Below, one piece after another: positions 24,446 to 33,358 of a stretch of 64,000 nt of DNA. The notes beneath the pieces were generated by a model that worked only from the letters and a program-made list of their open reading frames with translations, had not been told where the DNA came from and did not search any database. Position 1 is the stretch's first letter. The number at the start of each line of letters is the position of its first letter. This DNA comes from Uliginosibacterium sp. 31-16 (GTDB lineage: Bacteria > Pseudomonadota > Gammaproteobacteria > Burkholderiales > Rhodocyclaceae). The translations under genes were made by a program, and so were the position numbers. The DNA lies in contig NZ_JAVALZ010000001.1 in NCBI RefSeq assembly GCF_030730865.1, forward strand, positions 1,116,001-1,180,000. The letters are read 5' to 3'.

Positions 24446-26002
24446 ATGGAACACAGCACCCGCAGTTTCCGTGCTTCGCTGGCCGCCATGCTGGGCATCT
24501 GTCTGGTGATCATGCTGATCGCGCTGGACTCCACCGTGGTCGGCACGGCGATGCCGCGCATCGTCGCCGAGTTGCGCGGCTATGACCTTTACCAGTGGAT
24601 CGCTTCGGCCTACCTGATGGGCAGTGCGGTGATGATCCCGATTACCGGACGCCTCGGCGATCTGTACGGGCGCAAGCCTTTCGTGCTGCTGGCCGTGGTC
24701 TTGTTCACGGCGGCCTCGGCTGCCTGCGGTCTGGCCCAGACCATATTGCAACTGGTGCTGGCGCGTGGCGTGCAGGGCTTGGCCGGCGGCATGCTGGTCG
24801 GGGTGGCCTTTGCCTGCGTGCCGGATCTGTTCCCGGACCGGCTGCAACGCGTGCGCTGGCAGGTGATGCTGTCGGCCAGTTTCGGTGTGGCCTCGGCGCT
24901 GGGCCCGGCGCTGGGCGGCTGGATGACCGAGCATGCCGGCTGGCGCAGCGTGTTCTACGTGAATCTGCCGGTGGCCTTGCTGGCTTTGCCCGTGATCTGG
25001 CGTTATCTGCCGCATATCGTGCATCACGATGGCGAGGAGGAGCGCAGCATCGACTGGCTCGGTGCGCTGCTGATGGCTGCGGGGATCTGTGGCCTGCTGC
25101 TGGCGACCGAGCGCGGGCAGGTGCATGGTTTCGGCAATCCGCTCACGCTGGGCCTGTGTGTGCTGGCGCTGGTCTGCGGAGGCGTGTTCATCTGGCATCA
25201 GCATCATTCACGCGCGCCGATCATTCCGCCGCGCCTGCTGGCCAATCAGGGCGCACGCCAGCTGATGCTGCTGGGCCTGAGCACCGGTATGACGATGTTC
25301 GTGCTGGTTTTCTATTCGCCGCTGATGCTGCAGGGCGGTTTCGGCTACTCGCCGGCACTGGCCGGTTTCGTCATGACGCCCCTGCTGGTCAGCGTCACCT
25401 TGGGCAGCATCGTCAATGGGCGGGTGCTGCCACGCATGAAAAAGGCCGAGCGCATGATTGCCTGGGGCCAGTTTGGCACGCTGCTCAGTTCCCTGTTGCT
25501 GAGTCAGGTCGGCGCCGGTCTGCCGCAGGGCTGGATGATGGCGGCCTTTGCGTTGTGCGGCTTCAGCCTTGGCTTCCAGCTGCCCAACCTGACCCTGCAG
25601 ATGATGGCGGCGGCCGGCAAGCGTGATCTGGGCGTGGGCTCGGCGATGATCCAGACCACGCGCATGCTCGGCAGCATGATCGGTGTGGGCGTGGCCGGCG
25701 TGATCGTCAATGCGGCCTACGTGCGCCACATCGGCGCGGAGCTGGCGGCGCGGCATCTCACCGAGCCGGCGCTGGTCGAGTTGCTCGCGTCGCCGCAATT
25801 GCTGATCCGCCAGCAGGATCAGGCGACCTTGCTGACCCTGGCGCAGCAGATCGGCGTGGATGCCGCCGCACTGCTGGACACTGCCCGACTGGGCCTGGTT
25901 GGCGGCATTCACACGGCTTTCCTGCTGTGCGCCGTGCTGGCGGGGCTGAGTATCTTCATCAGTTGGCGTTTGCCCCCTTACGAAATCGCGAAAAACCGCT
26001 AG
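24446..26002 (+). CDS. MFS drug exporter, DHA2 (14-TM) type
   Basis: A 518-residue proton-driven efflux protein of the EmrB/QacA class. The opening segment has LDSTVVGTAMPRI, the DHA2 hallmark in TM1. The loop motif GRLGDLYGRKPF is between TM2 and TM3, and GPALGGWMTEHAGWRSVFYVNLP marks motif C and the following loop. The start at 24446 is one base after the marR stop and has GGAGG upstream, so marR and the exporter form an operon. No EmrA-type adaptor is adjacent. Confidence 0.92.
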   Translation: MEHSTRSFRASLAAMLGICLVIMLIALDSTVVGTAMPRIVAELRGYDLYQWIASAYLMGSAVMIPITGRLGDLYGRKPFVLLAVVLFTAASAACGLAQTILQLVLARGVQGLAGGMLVGVAFACVPDLFPDRLQRVRWQVMLSASFGVASALGPALGGWMTEHAGWRSVFYVNLPVALLALPVIWRYLPHIVHHDGEEERSIDWLGALLMAAGICGLLLATERGQVHGFGNPLTLGLCVLALVCGGVFIWHQHHSRAPIIPPRLLANQGARQLMLLGLSTGMTMFVLVFYSPLMLQGGFGYSPALAGFVMTPLLVSVTLGSIVNGRVLPRMKKAERMIAWGQFGTLLSSLLLSQVGAGLPQGWMMAAFALCGFSLGFQLPNLTLQMMAAAGKRDLGVGSAMIQTTRMLGSMIGVGVAGVIVNAAYVRHIGAELAARHLTEPALVELLASPQLLIRQQDQATLLTLAQQIGVDAAALLDTARLGLVGGIHTAFLLCAVLAGLSIFISWRLPPYEIAKNR

Positions 26003-26010
26003 GATTGAGA

Positions 26011-26049
26011 GCGTTCCGGATTTCAGGCAGATCAAGTCCGGAACGCCTT
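26011..26049 (+). terminator. Stem-loop after the exporter gene
   Basis: GCGTTCCGGA (26011-26020) pairs with TCCGGAACGC (26037-26046) across a 16-base loop, followed by CTTTG. The long loop and short T-run make it a weaker terminator candidate. Confidence 0.5.
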
Positions 26050-26099
26050 TGTCTGGGTACGCTGTACCCTCGTCATTCCTTCCTTCGGGGCATTTTCCA

Positions 26100-26939
26100 A
26101 TGGCAATCTTTCAGGGTATCGAACACGTCGCGGTTTTCTCCACCGACACCACGCGCCTGCGTGACTGGTATGTGAGCAACCTCGACATGAAGGTCATTCT
26201 CGACAATGGCGCAGGCGTGTACTTCCTGCTCATGGGCAATGGCTCGATGATCGAACTGGTACCCTGCGCCGGGCCTTCGGTCTGTGCCGGCAAGCCGCAG
26301 GTGAAGGACAGCGGCCTGCGTCACATTGCGCTGACGGTGGATACGCAGGATTTCGGCGCTGCCGTGCATCGCCTGTCCGAAGCCGGGGTGGAAACCATTG
26401 GCAAGACCCCGCACCAGTTCCCCGAGGGGCTGGCGACTTTCCACTTCCGCGATCCGGACGGCAACATCCTGCACCTGATTTCGCGCCCGAACCGCCTGTC
26501 GCTGGCCGTGGTGCCGCGTCTGGCGGATGCACCGAAGGACGCGCTGATCCAGGGCATCGAACACACCTGCATCATCGCCAACGATCCGGAAGCGCTGCGC
26601 CAGTGGTACATCGACGCGCTGGGCTTCCAGCTCATCGTGCGCGACGACGGCCACGGCACCGCCTTCGTGCTCGGCGCCGATGGCAGCTCGATCATCGAAT
26701 TCATCCAGGCCGAGAACAACATTGGCGTGGAGCCGTACAAGGCCCAGGGCATCCGCCATATCGCCATCCGCATCGGTCAGGCCGACGCAGCGCAGGGTGC
26801 GGCGCGCCTCAAGGCGCTGGGGGTCGAAGTGCTGGAAGACTACAAGGCGCTGGACAACGGTGTGCACCTGTTCTTCTTCCGCGACCCGGAAGGCAATGTG
26901 CTGCATCTGGTCGGCCGCTCACAACCCCTCGCAAAGTAA
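26100..26939 (+). CDS. Two-module VOC-family dioxygenase-like protein
   Basis: A 279-residue protein with two tandem VOC domains, each starting with the same pattern: IFQGIEHVAVFSTDTTRLRDWY (about 3-24) and LIQGIEHTCIIANDPEALRQWY (about 148-169). Each ends with FRDPDGNILHL or FRDPEGNVLHL. Conserved His (GIEH), Glu and internal His residues fit metal ligands. The layout resembles glyoxalase or extradiol dioxygenase duplications, but the substrate is unknown. ATG at 26100; the next gene begins 6 bases after the stop. Confidence 0.88.
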   Translation: MAIFQGIEHVAVFSTDTTRLRDWYVSNLDMKVILDNGAGVYFLLMGNGSMIELVPCAGPSVCAGKPQVKDSGLRHIALTVDTQDFGAAVHRLSEAGVETIGKTPHQFPEGLATFHFRDPDGNILHLISRPNRLSLAVVPRLADAPKDALIQGIEHTCIIANDPEALRQWYIDALGFQLIVRDDGHGTAFVLGADGSSIIEFIQAENNIGVEPYKAQGIRHIAIRIGQADAAQGAARLKALGVEVLEDYKALDNGVHLFFFRDPEGNVLHLVGRSQPLAK

Positions 26940-26945
26940 GCATTC

Positions 26946-27440
26946 ATGAGCACCAAGCTGCATCAGCGGTCGACTGCACAGGCAGACCGTGTCTTCTGGA
27001 TCACCGTGGGCGTGGGCGTGGTATGCGCCCTGTTCGTGATGTTCGTGACCGAAAACCGCACGATTGCCGGCGTCATCATGGCGCTGGTGTTCTATCACCT
27101 GATCCGGCGTCTGCTGAAGGGCCCGCCGGTGGGCGTGGCGGTGCTGGAAGTGGCGGACAGCTTCCTGATCCTGCGCAATCCGTCGACCACGCCGGCCAAG
27201 GTGGACCGCATTGCGCTGGAGAAGCTGCATTCCGTCGAGCTGCAGGGCGAAGAGCATCTGCGCTACTTCAACTGCAAACTCATGAATGGCGACATTGCCC
27301 GTATCGGCCCCTTCGAGCGGGGGCAGGGCGAAATGGCGATTGCTGAATGGTTCTACGCCAACCTGCCGGAAACACCTTTCCACGTTGATCCCTCGGCGAC
27401 GCCGGTGCATCAGCTCAGCAGTCGTCCGCCCGGCATGTAA
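26946..27440 (+). CDS. Small two-TM membrane protein
   Basis: A 164-residue protein with two close membrane segments (about 19-35 and 40-56), then a soluble PH-like beta domain (VLEVADSFLILRNPSTTPAKVDRIALEKLHSVELQ). It is in tight tandem with the VOC gene. I recognise no named family. The PH-like layout suggests a membrane-anchored adaptor; this is inference. Confidence 0.75.
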   Translation: MSTKLHQRSTAQADRVFWITVGVGVVCALFVMFVTENRTIAGVIMALVFYHLIRRLLKGPPVGVAVLEVADSFLILRNPSTTPAKVDRIALEKLHSVELQGEEHLRYFNCKLMNGDIARIGPFERGQGEMAIAEWFYANLPETPFHVDPSATPVHQLSSRPPGM

Positions 27441-27443
27441 TCC

Positions 27444-27560
27444 TCGCGGAGAGCTGCCCCCGGCGGACCTCTCCGGCCTGCCTGCCGGCTCAGGCTTGGC
27501 AGGCGCGCCTCTCCACGATGCCTGCCTGAAGACGCTTGCTGCATGCGGCTCTTCAGGTTG
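27444..27560. repeat. Dispersed intergenic repeat, copy 9
   Basis: Contains GCCTGCCTGAAGACGCTTGC and GCATGCGGCTCTTCAGG at right, TCGCGGAGAGCTGCC at left, and GGCTTGGCAGGC in the middle. Confidence 0.7.
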
Positions 27561-27643
27561 CTCATCCAGCGCAAGAATCGGGTGGCTGCCAGTCGCCAGC
27601 GGTGAGACACTGCGTCTTCACGAACTATTGCAGCACCGCACTC

Positions 27644-28528
27644 ATGGATTCGCGCAACCTCACCCGCCTGTTTCTGCTCGCCCTCATCTGGGGCGCGTCC
27701 TTCCTGTGCATGCGTGTGGCTGTGCCGGCGCTTGGCCCGATTGCCCTGATGGAAGCCCGCGTCGCGCTGGCCGCGCTGCTGCTCGGGGCGCTGGCATTGT
27801 ACAAAGGCCAGACCTTCTGGCCGCGCGGGCACTGGCTGGATTTCTGGGTGCTGGGCCTGTTCAACACGGCACTGCCCTTCGTGCTCTTTGCCTGGGCGGC
27901 GCAGACCCTGACCGCCTCCACCCTGTCCATTCTGAACGCCACCGCGCCGATCTGGGGGGCACTGTGGGGCGCGCTGTGGCTGCGTCAGCTGCCCGGCCTG
28001 CGGGCGGGGGCGGGTTTGCTGATCGGCCTGTGCGGGGTGGCGCTGGTGGTGGGCTTCGATCCGACCGCGCAAACTCGCGGCGGCCTGCTGGCCTACGCGG
28101 CCGGGGTGCTGGCACCGTGCTGTTACGGGCTGGCCACGACCTGGATGAAATCCCGCCGCAGCGGACCGAGCCCGGCGCAGGCGGCACACGGCAGCATGGC
28201 CGGCGCCAGCCTGATCCTGCTGCCTTTCCTGCCCTTTGCACCGCCCGCCGCGCTGCCCTCGGCCTGGGGCGTGGTGGCCGTGCTGGTGCTCGGGCTGGTG
28301 TGTACCGGCGTGGCGTATCAGATGTATTTCCGGCTGGTCGAGGAAACCGGACCGACCCGCGCGCTGACCGTGACCTTTCTGGTGCCAGTGTTCGGCGTGC
28401 TGTGGGGGCATCTGCTGCTGGGCGAGGCACTCGGCCTGCGCAGCCTGATCGGCGCGGCGGTGGTGATCGTCGGGACGGCCCTGAGCACCGGTTTTTCGCT
28501 GCGCAAGCTGCTAGCCAGGGCGCCATGA
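27644..28528 (+). CDS. EamA/DMT-family transporter
   Basis: A 294-residue, 10-segment drug/metabolite transporter made of two EamA repeats: the first starts LFLLALIWGASFLCMRVAVPALGP, the second ends TALTVTFLVPVFGVLWGHLLLGE-like. Such proteins export metabolites or amino acids. Its stop overlaps the start of the Ada-like gene (ATGA), so both are translated together. Confidence 0.88.
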   Translation: MDSRNLTRLFLLALIWGASFLCMRVAVPALGPIALMEARVALAALLLGALALYKGQTFWPRGHWLDFWVLGLFNTALPFVLFAWAAQTLTASTLSILNATAPIWGALWGALWLRQLPGLRAGAGLLIGLCGVALVVGFDPTAQTRGGLLAYAAGVLAPCCYGLATTWMKSRRSGPSPAQAAHGSMAGASLILLPFLPFAPPAALPSAWGVVAVLVLGLVCTGVAYQMYFRLVEETGPTRALTVTFLVPVFGVLWGHLLLGEALGLRSLIGAAVVIVGTALSTGFSLRKLLARAP

Positions 28529-29391
28529 GCGAGGCTGCCTATGCCACCGTGGCGCAGGCGATCCGCTTCCTGCGCAGTCATGCCCGCGAGCAGCCCGGTC
28601 TGAGTGAGCTGGCTGCGGCGCTGGGCGTGTCCGAATTCCATCTGCAGCGGCTGTTCAGCGACTGGGCCGGGATCAGCCCGAAGCGCTTTCTGCAATTCCT
28701 GAGCAAGGAAGACGCTCGCCAGCGTTTGCGTGCCTCGGCCTCGGTGCTGGAGGCCAGTCTGGAGGCCGGCCTGTCCGGTCCCGGCCGTCTGCATGATCTG
28801 ATGGTCAGTTGCGAAGCCGTCACGCCCGGCGAATATGCGGCGGGTGGCGCCGGACTGGAGATCCGTTATGGCGTAGCCGCGACCCCCTTCGGCGAGGCTT
28901 TCGTGGCAAGCACGTTGCGCGGCATCTGCCGGCTCGAATTCATCGACCCCGAGCACGGAGCAGCACACGCACTGGACAACCTGCAGGCCGAATGGCCGCA
29001 TGCCACCTTGCTGTGCGCGCAGGAAGCCGCGAAAGCCTTGCTGGGCGCGGTTTTCCAGGGCGACCCCCGGAAAACGCCGCTGCGCCTGCTGCTGCGTGGC
29101 ACCAACTTCCAGATCCAGGTCTGGCAGGCCTTGCTGCGGATTCCGCCCGGCGCGCTGGCCAGCTACGGCCAGATCGCCCGGGCCATCGGCAAACCGCAGG
29201 CCGCCCGGGCCGTGGGCAGCGCCATTGGCGCCAACCCGATTGCCTGCCTGATTCCGTGCCACCGGGTGATCCGCGAGAGCGGCGACTTCAGCAGCTACCG
29301 CTGGGGCATCGAACGCAAGCAGGCCCTGATTGCCTGTGAGGCCGGGCGGCACTCTCTAGAGGCTGTTCATGATCTTACTGCGAGGCCGTGA
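28525..29391 (+). CDS. Ada-like AraC regulator / O6-alkylguanine-DNA alkyltransferase
   Basis: A 288-residue fusion. Residues 1-95 are an AraC-type helix-turn-helix domain (LSELAAALGVSEFHLQRLFSDWAGISPKRFL). Residues about 110-275 are the methyltransferase: FQIQVWQALLRIPPGALASYGQIA and the acceptor site IPCHRVI with Cys245. It lacks the N-terminal zinc Ada domain that senses methylphosphotriesters, so its trigger must differ from E. coli Ada. It repairs O6-alkylguanine by suicide transfer to Cys245 and may regulate the coupled exporter gene. Confidence 0.92.
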   Translation: MSEAAYATVAQAIRFLRSHAREQPGLSELAAALGVSEFHLQRLFSDWAGISPKRFLQFLSKEDARQRLRASASVLEASLEAGLSGPGRLHDLMVSCEAVTPGEYAAGGAGLEIRYGVAATPFGEAFVASTLRGICRLEFIDPEHGAAHALDNLQAEWPHATLLCAQEAAKALLGAVFQGDPRKTPLRLLLRGTNFQIQVWQALLRIPPGALASYGQIARAIGKPQAARAVGSAIGANPIACLIPCHRVIRESGDFSSYRWGIERKQALIACEAGRHSLEAVHDLTARP

Positions 29392-29499
29392 TCAGGGCTC
29401 ATGCGCTGCTCGGAATCCTCATTTATCAACATAAACTCCGGTTCCTGTGCTGCTCTTCACCCTGCTGACGGCCTCTCGCTACAGATCGTGAACGGCCTC

Positions 29500-30072
29500 T
29501 TAGAGCATGTCACCCAGATTCAGCAGGGCGGCCAGACCGAGCGCCACGAAGATCAGCGCGCAGACGCTGTGCACCACCTTGATCGGCACGATCTTCGTCA
29601 GCTTGTCGCCGAAATAGACGACGGGCGCATTGGCCAGCATCATCCCCGCCGTGGTACCGGCCACCACCCAGACCAGCGACGAATACTTGGCCGCCAGCGC
29701 CACCGTGGCGATCTGCGTCTTGTCGCCCATTTCGACGATGAAGAAGGCGATTACGGTCGTGAGGAAAGCGCCAAAACGTTGCGGCTTGGCGCTCTCGTCA
29801 TCGTCCAGCTTGTCCGGAATCATCATCCAGGCGGCCATGGCGAGGAAGGAGATGCCCAGAATCCAGCGCATCGCATCGGCGCCAAGATAGGTCGTGATCC
29901 ATTGCCCGACGGCGGCCGCACAGGCGTGATTGACCAGCGTGGCAACGAGAATGCCCAGACAGATCGGCAGGGGTTTCTTCAGGCGGGCGGCCAGCACGAG
30001 GGCCAGCAACTGGGTTTTGTCGCCCATTTCAGCGAGGGCGACGAGACCGGTAGAGACGAGGAAGGCTTCCAT
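29500..30072 (-). CDS. mneA: TMEM165/GDT1 (UPF0016) manganese exporter
   Basis: A 190-residue inner-membrane cation/proton exchanger. It has two inverted halves, each with the signature Glu-x-Gly-Asp-Lys-Thr: ALAEMGDKTQ near residue 15 and IVEMGDKTQ near 113. Vibrio homologues export Mn. Six hydrophobic segments are visible. A yybP-ykoY Mn-sensing riboswitch precedes it, which supports the assignment strongly. The symbol follows the Vibrio name. ATG at 30072. Confidence 0.92.
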   Translation of the reverse strand: MEAFLVSTGLVALAEMGDKTQLLALVLAARLKKPLPICLGILVATLVNHACAAAVGQWITTYLGADAMRWILGISFLAMAAWMMIPDKLDDDESAKPQRFGAFLTTVIAFFIVEMGDKTQIATVALAAKYSSLVWVVAGTTAGMMLANAPVVYFGDKLTKIVPIKVVHSVCALIFVALGLAALLNLGDML

Positions 30073-30149
30073 GAATTTCTCGGGTGCGGGCTGGCGACAG
30101 ATGAACCAATGACTGCCGCAGCCCGCCAACCCGCGTTGGCACTGCAGCA

Positions 30150-30250
30150 GTCAAAGGTCTCGCCAAGCACTTGCGTGCCCTCCGCACCATGCCCGAAGGC
30201 AAGTCTGTTGATGCGGCGCTCTCTTGAGAAAGAGGCTACTCCCCGATGAC
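30150..30250 (-). ncRNA. yybP-ykoY manganese riboswitch
   Basis: On the minus strand the leader reads GTCATCGGGGAGTAGCC, a hairpin (CTCTTTCTCAAGAGAG), CATCAACAGACTTGCC and, at the 3' side, CTTGGCGAGACCTTTGAC. GGGGAGTAG and GGCGAGACC are hallmark blocks of the yybP-ykoY aptamer. GTCA/TGAC close the basal stem. The 3' strand of that stem overlaps a rival hairpin (GACTGCTGCAG with CTGCGGCAGTC, 30110-30152), a likely expression platform. The regulated gene is the Mn exporter. Confidence 0.88.
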
Positions 30251-30257
30251 GGGGCGG

Positions 30258-30263
30258 ATTATA
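30258..30263 (-). promoter_or_regulatory. -10 box of the riboswitch transcript
   Basis: A perfect TATAAT on the minus strand, eight bases before the riboswitch 5' stem. The -35 is weak (TCGACG at 30283-30288, spacing 19). Confidence 0.7.
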
Positions 30264-30294
30264 GCCGTCCCGGCCCGTTCGGCGTCGAGCTTTT

Positions 30295-31179
30295 TCAGGC
30301 CGCTTTGCGCCGGTAGGCCCACACCATCATCGCCACGCCCGCCAGAATCATCGGCAGGCTGAGCCACTGGCCCATCGAGAGATGCCCGGCGAGCAGGCCG
30401 AGGAAATCATCCGGCTCGCGAGCGAATTCGGCGATGAAACGGAAGCTGCCGTAGCCGATCAGGAACAGGCCGGACACTGCGCCTACCGGGCGTGGCTTGC
30501 GCGAGAACAGCCACAGGATCACGAACAGGGTCACGCCTTCCAGCGCAAACTGGTAGAGCTGTGAAGCGTGACGCGGCAGGCCGGCCTGCATTTGCTGGCT
30601 CATCGGGTTGAGATAGGAAAGTACCGAGGTTTGCAGCGACGGGTTGGCTGCCACTTGCGCGGCATCTGTCTGGGCGGCTTGCGGGAAGATCATCGCCCAG
30701 GGCGCATCCGGCGCCGTCACGCGGCCCCACAGCTCGCCATTGATGAAGTTGCCCAGACGCCCGGCAGCCAGCCCGGTCGGCACCAGCGGGGCGACGAAAT
30801 CGCCGACCTGCAGGAAGTGGCGCCCGGTCTTGCGGCCGAAGTACCACAGTGCGAAGAGTACGCCGAGCAGACCGCCATGGAAGGCCATGCCACCTTCCCA
30901 GACCTTGAAGATATCCAGCGGATGGGCGAGATAGTCGCCCAGTTTGTAGAAGATTACGTAGCCGAAGCGCCCGCCGAGGATCACCCCGAGCATGCCGTAG
31001 AACAGCAGATCATCCAGCTCGGTACGCTGCCAGCCCAGATCGGGGCGAGTCTTGATACGCTGGCGCCCGAGGAACAGGAAGAGCATGAACGCTACGAGAT
31101 ACATCAGCCCGTACCAGCGCACATGCAGCGGGCCGAGGGAGAAGGCTATCGGATCGAATTGGGGATGAATGAAGGGCAT
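30295..31179 (-). CDS. lgt: Prolipoprotein diacylglyceryl transferase
   Basis: An inner-membrane enzyme that attaches diacylglycerol from phosphatidylglycerol to the lipobox Cys, the first step of lipoprotein maturation. The 294 residues have about seven membrane segments. The signatures [30 protein letters not shown] and [16 protein letters not shown] are complete. I prefer the Met at 31179; a Met four codons upstream (31191) is equally open. It serves lipoproteins such as those at 5.8 and 16.5 kb. Confidence 0.95.
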   Translation of the reverse strand: MPFIHPQFDPIAFSLGPLHVRWYGLMYLVAFMLFLFLGRQRIKTRPDLGWQRTELDDLLFYGMLGVILGGRFGYVIFYKLGDYLAHPLDIFKVWEGGMAFHGGLLGVLFALWYFGRKTGRHFLQVGDFVAPLVPTGLAAGRLGNFINGELWGRVTAPDAPWAMIFPQAAQTDAAQVAANPSLQTSVLSYLNPMSQQMQAGLPRHASQLYQFALEGVTLFVILWLFSRKPRPVGAVSGLFLIGYGSFRFIAEFAREPDDFLGLLAGHLSMGQWLSLPMILAGVAMMVWAYRRKAA

Positions 31180-31281
31180 CTTGCAGGCCATGGGCTAGAA
31201 TCCAGAGTTCAATTGAACCACATTGGCGCGACAAACCGCTTGCTCCTCCCGACGCCGCGCGCAAATCCGGAGAAAAACACC

Positions 31282-33141
31282 ATGCCCCAGTATCGTTCCC
31301 ATACCTCCACCCACGGCCGCAACATGGCGGGTGCCCGCTCCCTGTGGCGCGCCACCGGCATGAAGGATGGCGATTTCGGCAAACCCATCATCGCGGTGGT
31401 GAACAGCTTTACGCAATTCGTGCCCGGCCACGTGCACCTGAAGGACATGGGGCAGCTCGTCGCGCGCGAGATCGAAGCCGCTGGCGGCGTGGCCAAGGAA
31501 TTCAACACCATCGCGGTGGATGACGGCATCGCCATGGGCCACGGTGGCATGCTGTATTCGCTGCCCAGCCGCGAACTGATCGCCGACAGCGTGGAATACA
31601 TGGTCAATGCGCACTGTGCGGATGCGATGGTGTGCATTTCGAACTGCGACAAGATCACTCCGGGGATGCTGATGGCCGCGCTGCGCCTGAACATCCCGAC
31701 GATCTTCGTGTCCGGCGGGCCGATGGAAGCCGGCAAGGTCACGATGGTGAAGGATGGCAAGCAGCAGGTGATCCATCTGGATCTGGTGGACGCCATGGTC
31801 AAGGCCGCCGACAAGACCGTGTCGGATGCGGAAGTCGACGAGATCGAGCGCAGCGCCTGCCCGACCTGCGGATCATGCTCCGGCATGTTTACCGCCAACT
31901 CGATGAACTGCCTGACCGAAGCGCTGGGCCTGTCGCTGCCGGGCAACGGCACCATCGTCGCCACCCATGCCGACCGCAAGGGCCTGTTCGTCAAGGCTGG
32001 CCACCTGATCGTCGAACTGTGCAAACGCTATTACGAGAAGGACGACGACAAGGTCCTGCCGCGCTCGATCGCCAACTTTGCTGCATTCGAAAACGCCATG
32101 AGCCTGGATGTGGCCATGGGCGGCTCCACCAATACCGTGCTGCACCTGCTGGCCTGTGCGCATGAAGCGGGCGTGAATTTCACGATGACGGACATCGACC
32201 GCATCTCGCGCAAGGTGCCCTGCCTGTGCAAGGTGGCCCCGGCGACCGACAAGTTCCATATCGAAGACGTGCACCGCGCAGGCGGCATCATGGGCATCCT
32301 CGGCGAACTGAACCGCGCCGGCCTGCTCAATCACAACACCTACACCGTGCACAGCCACACCATGAAGGGTGCGCTGGAGCAGTGGGACGTGATGCACTCC
32401 GGCGACCCGGCGGTGTTCGAGTTCTACCGCGCTGCGCCCGGCGGCGTGCCGACCCAGGTGGCCTTCAGCCAGAACAAGCGTTTCCCCGAGCTGGACATGG
32501 ACCGCAGCAAGGGCTGCATCCGTGACAGGACCAATGCCTACTCGCAGGACGGCGGCCTCGCCGTGCTGACCGGCAACATCGCGCGCAAGGGCTGCATCGT
32601 GAAGACCGCCGGCGTCGATGAATCGATCTGGAAATTCACCGGCAAGGCCCGCGTGTACGAGAGCCAGGACGACGCGGTGGAAGGCGTGCTGAATGAAGTG
32701 CAGGCCGGCGACGTGGTCATCATCCGTTACGAAGGCCCGAAGGGCGGCCCGGGCATGCAGGAAATGCTCTACCCGACCTCGTATCTGAAGAGCCGTGGCC
32801 TCGGCAAGGAATGCGCGCTGCTGACTGACGGGCGTTTCTCCGGCGGCACCTCGGGTCTGTCGATTGGCCACACTTCGCCGGAAGCGGCCATGGGCGGCGA
32901 GATTGCCCTGATCGAAGACGGTGACACCATCGAGATCGACATCCCGAACCGCACGATCAACCTGAAGATCAGTGACGCCGAAATGGCCAAGCGCCGCGCC
33001 GCCATGGAAGCCCGCGGGCCGGAAGCCTGGAAGCCCGCCAACCGCGTGCGCCACGTCTCCGCAGCACTGCAGGCGTACGCCGCGATGACGACCTCGGCCG
33101 ACACCGGCGCGGTGCGCGATCTGTCGCAACTCAAGCGCTAA
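31282..33141 (+). CDS. ilvD: Dihydroxy-acid dehydratase
   Basis: Iron-sulfur dehydratase of valine, leucine and isoleucine synthesis, also feeding pantothenate. 619 residues, as in the E. coli enzyme. Cluster-binding cysteines sit in [10 protein letters not shown] and [11 protein letters not shown] (193-203). [14 protein letters not shown] near the C-terminus is the family signature. GGAGA lies upstream of the ATG at 31282. The long in-frame extension upstream runs antisense through lgt and is not used. Confidence 0.95.
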   Translation: MPQYRSHTSTHGRNMAGARSLWRATGMKDGDFGKPIIAVVNSFTQFVPGHVHLKDMGQLVAREIEAAGGVAKEFNTIAVDDGIAMGHGGMLYSLPSRELIADSVEYMVNAHCADAMVCISNCDKITPGMLMAALRLNIPTIFVSGGPMEAGKVTMVKDGKQQVIHLDLVDAMVKAADKTVSDAEVDEIERSACPTCGSCSGMFTANSMNCLTEALGLSLPGNGTIVATHADRKGLFVKAGHLIVELCKRYYEKDDDKVLPRSIANFAAFENAMSLDVAMGGSTNTVLHLLACAHEAGVNFTMTDIDRISRKVPCLCKVAPATDKFHIEDVHRAGGIMGILGELNRAGLLNHNTYTVHSHTMKGALEQWDVMHSGDPAVFEFYRAAPGGVPTQVAFSQNKRFPELDMDRSKGCIRDRTNAYSQDGGLAVLTGNIARKGCIVKTAGVDESIWKFTGKARVYESQDDAVEGVLNEVQAGDVVIIRYEGPKGGPGMQEMLYPTSYLKSRGLGKECALLTDGRFSGGTSGLSIGHTSPEAAMGGEIALIEDGDTIEIDIPNRTINLKISDAEMAKRRAAMEARGPEAWKPANRVRHVSAALQAYAAMTTSADTGAVRDLSQLKR

Positions 33142-33164
33142 AGCAGCCCGGCAGCAAACCGGCT

Positions 33165-33234
33165 CCCAGACCCGGCCTTGAGCCGGGTCTTTCGTTAACG
33201 CGCGCCGGTATTCGGTCTTCGGGCAGGCATGCTG
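33165..33234 (+). repeat. 70-bp direct repeat, left copy, flanking the WG gene
   Basis: Matches 35793-35862 at 66 of 70 positions in the same orientation; the first 48 bases are identical. It contains the ilvD terminator and ends GGCAGGCATGCTG, the head of a dispersed repeat. Confidence 0.9.
33168..33193 (+). terminator. Intrinsic terminator after ilvD
   Basis: AGACCCGGC, loop CTTGA, GCCGGGTCT, then TTC. Identical to the terminator at 35796. Confidence 0.85.
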
Positions 33235-33270
33235 GAGAGCAAGGCTGAGGGCGGCATTCCAGCATGCCGG
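33219..33270. repeat. Dispersed intergenic repeat, copy 10 (short)
   Basis: GGCAGGCATGCTGGAGAGC on the left pairs with GGCATTCCAGCATGCC on the right (GGCATGCTGGA / TCCAGCATGCC). Confidence 0.65.
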
Positions 33271-33358
33271 TTAATGGGTCATGGGCCGATGAACGCAGTG
33301 CTGCCGCAAATGATTTCAGGGCACCATACGCGCTGCCTGTTGATCAGAAGAGAGCGTC

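Noticed and set aside
27286-28524. In-frame extension upstream of the Ada-like gene
   Set aside because: Overlaps the EamA gene in another frame; the ATG at 28525 gives a complete AraC-type domain.
30568-31281. In-frame extension upstream of ilvD
   Set aside because: It is antisense to lgt; the ATG at 31282 has a ribosome-binding site and gives the normal IlvD N-terminus.
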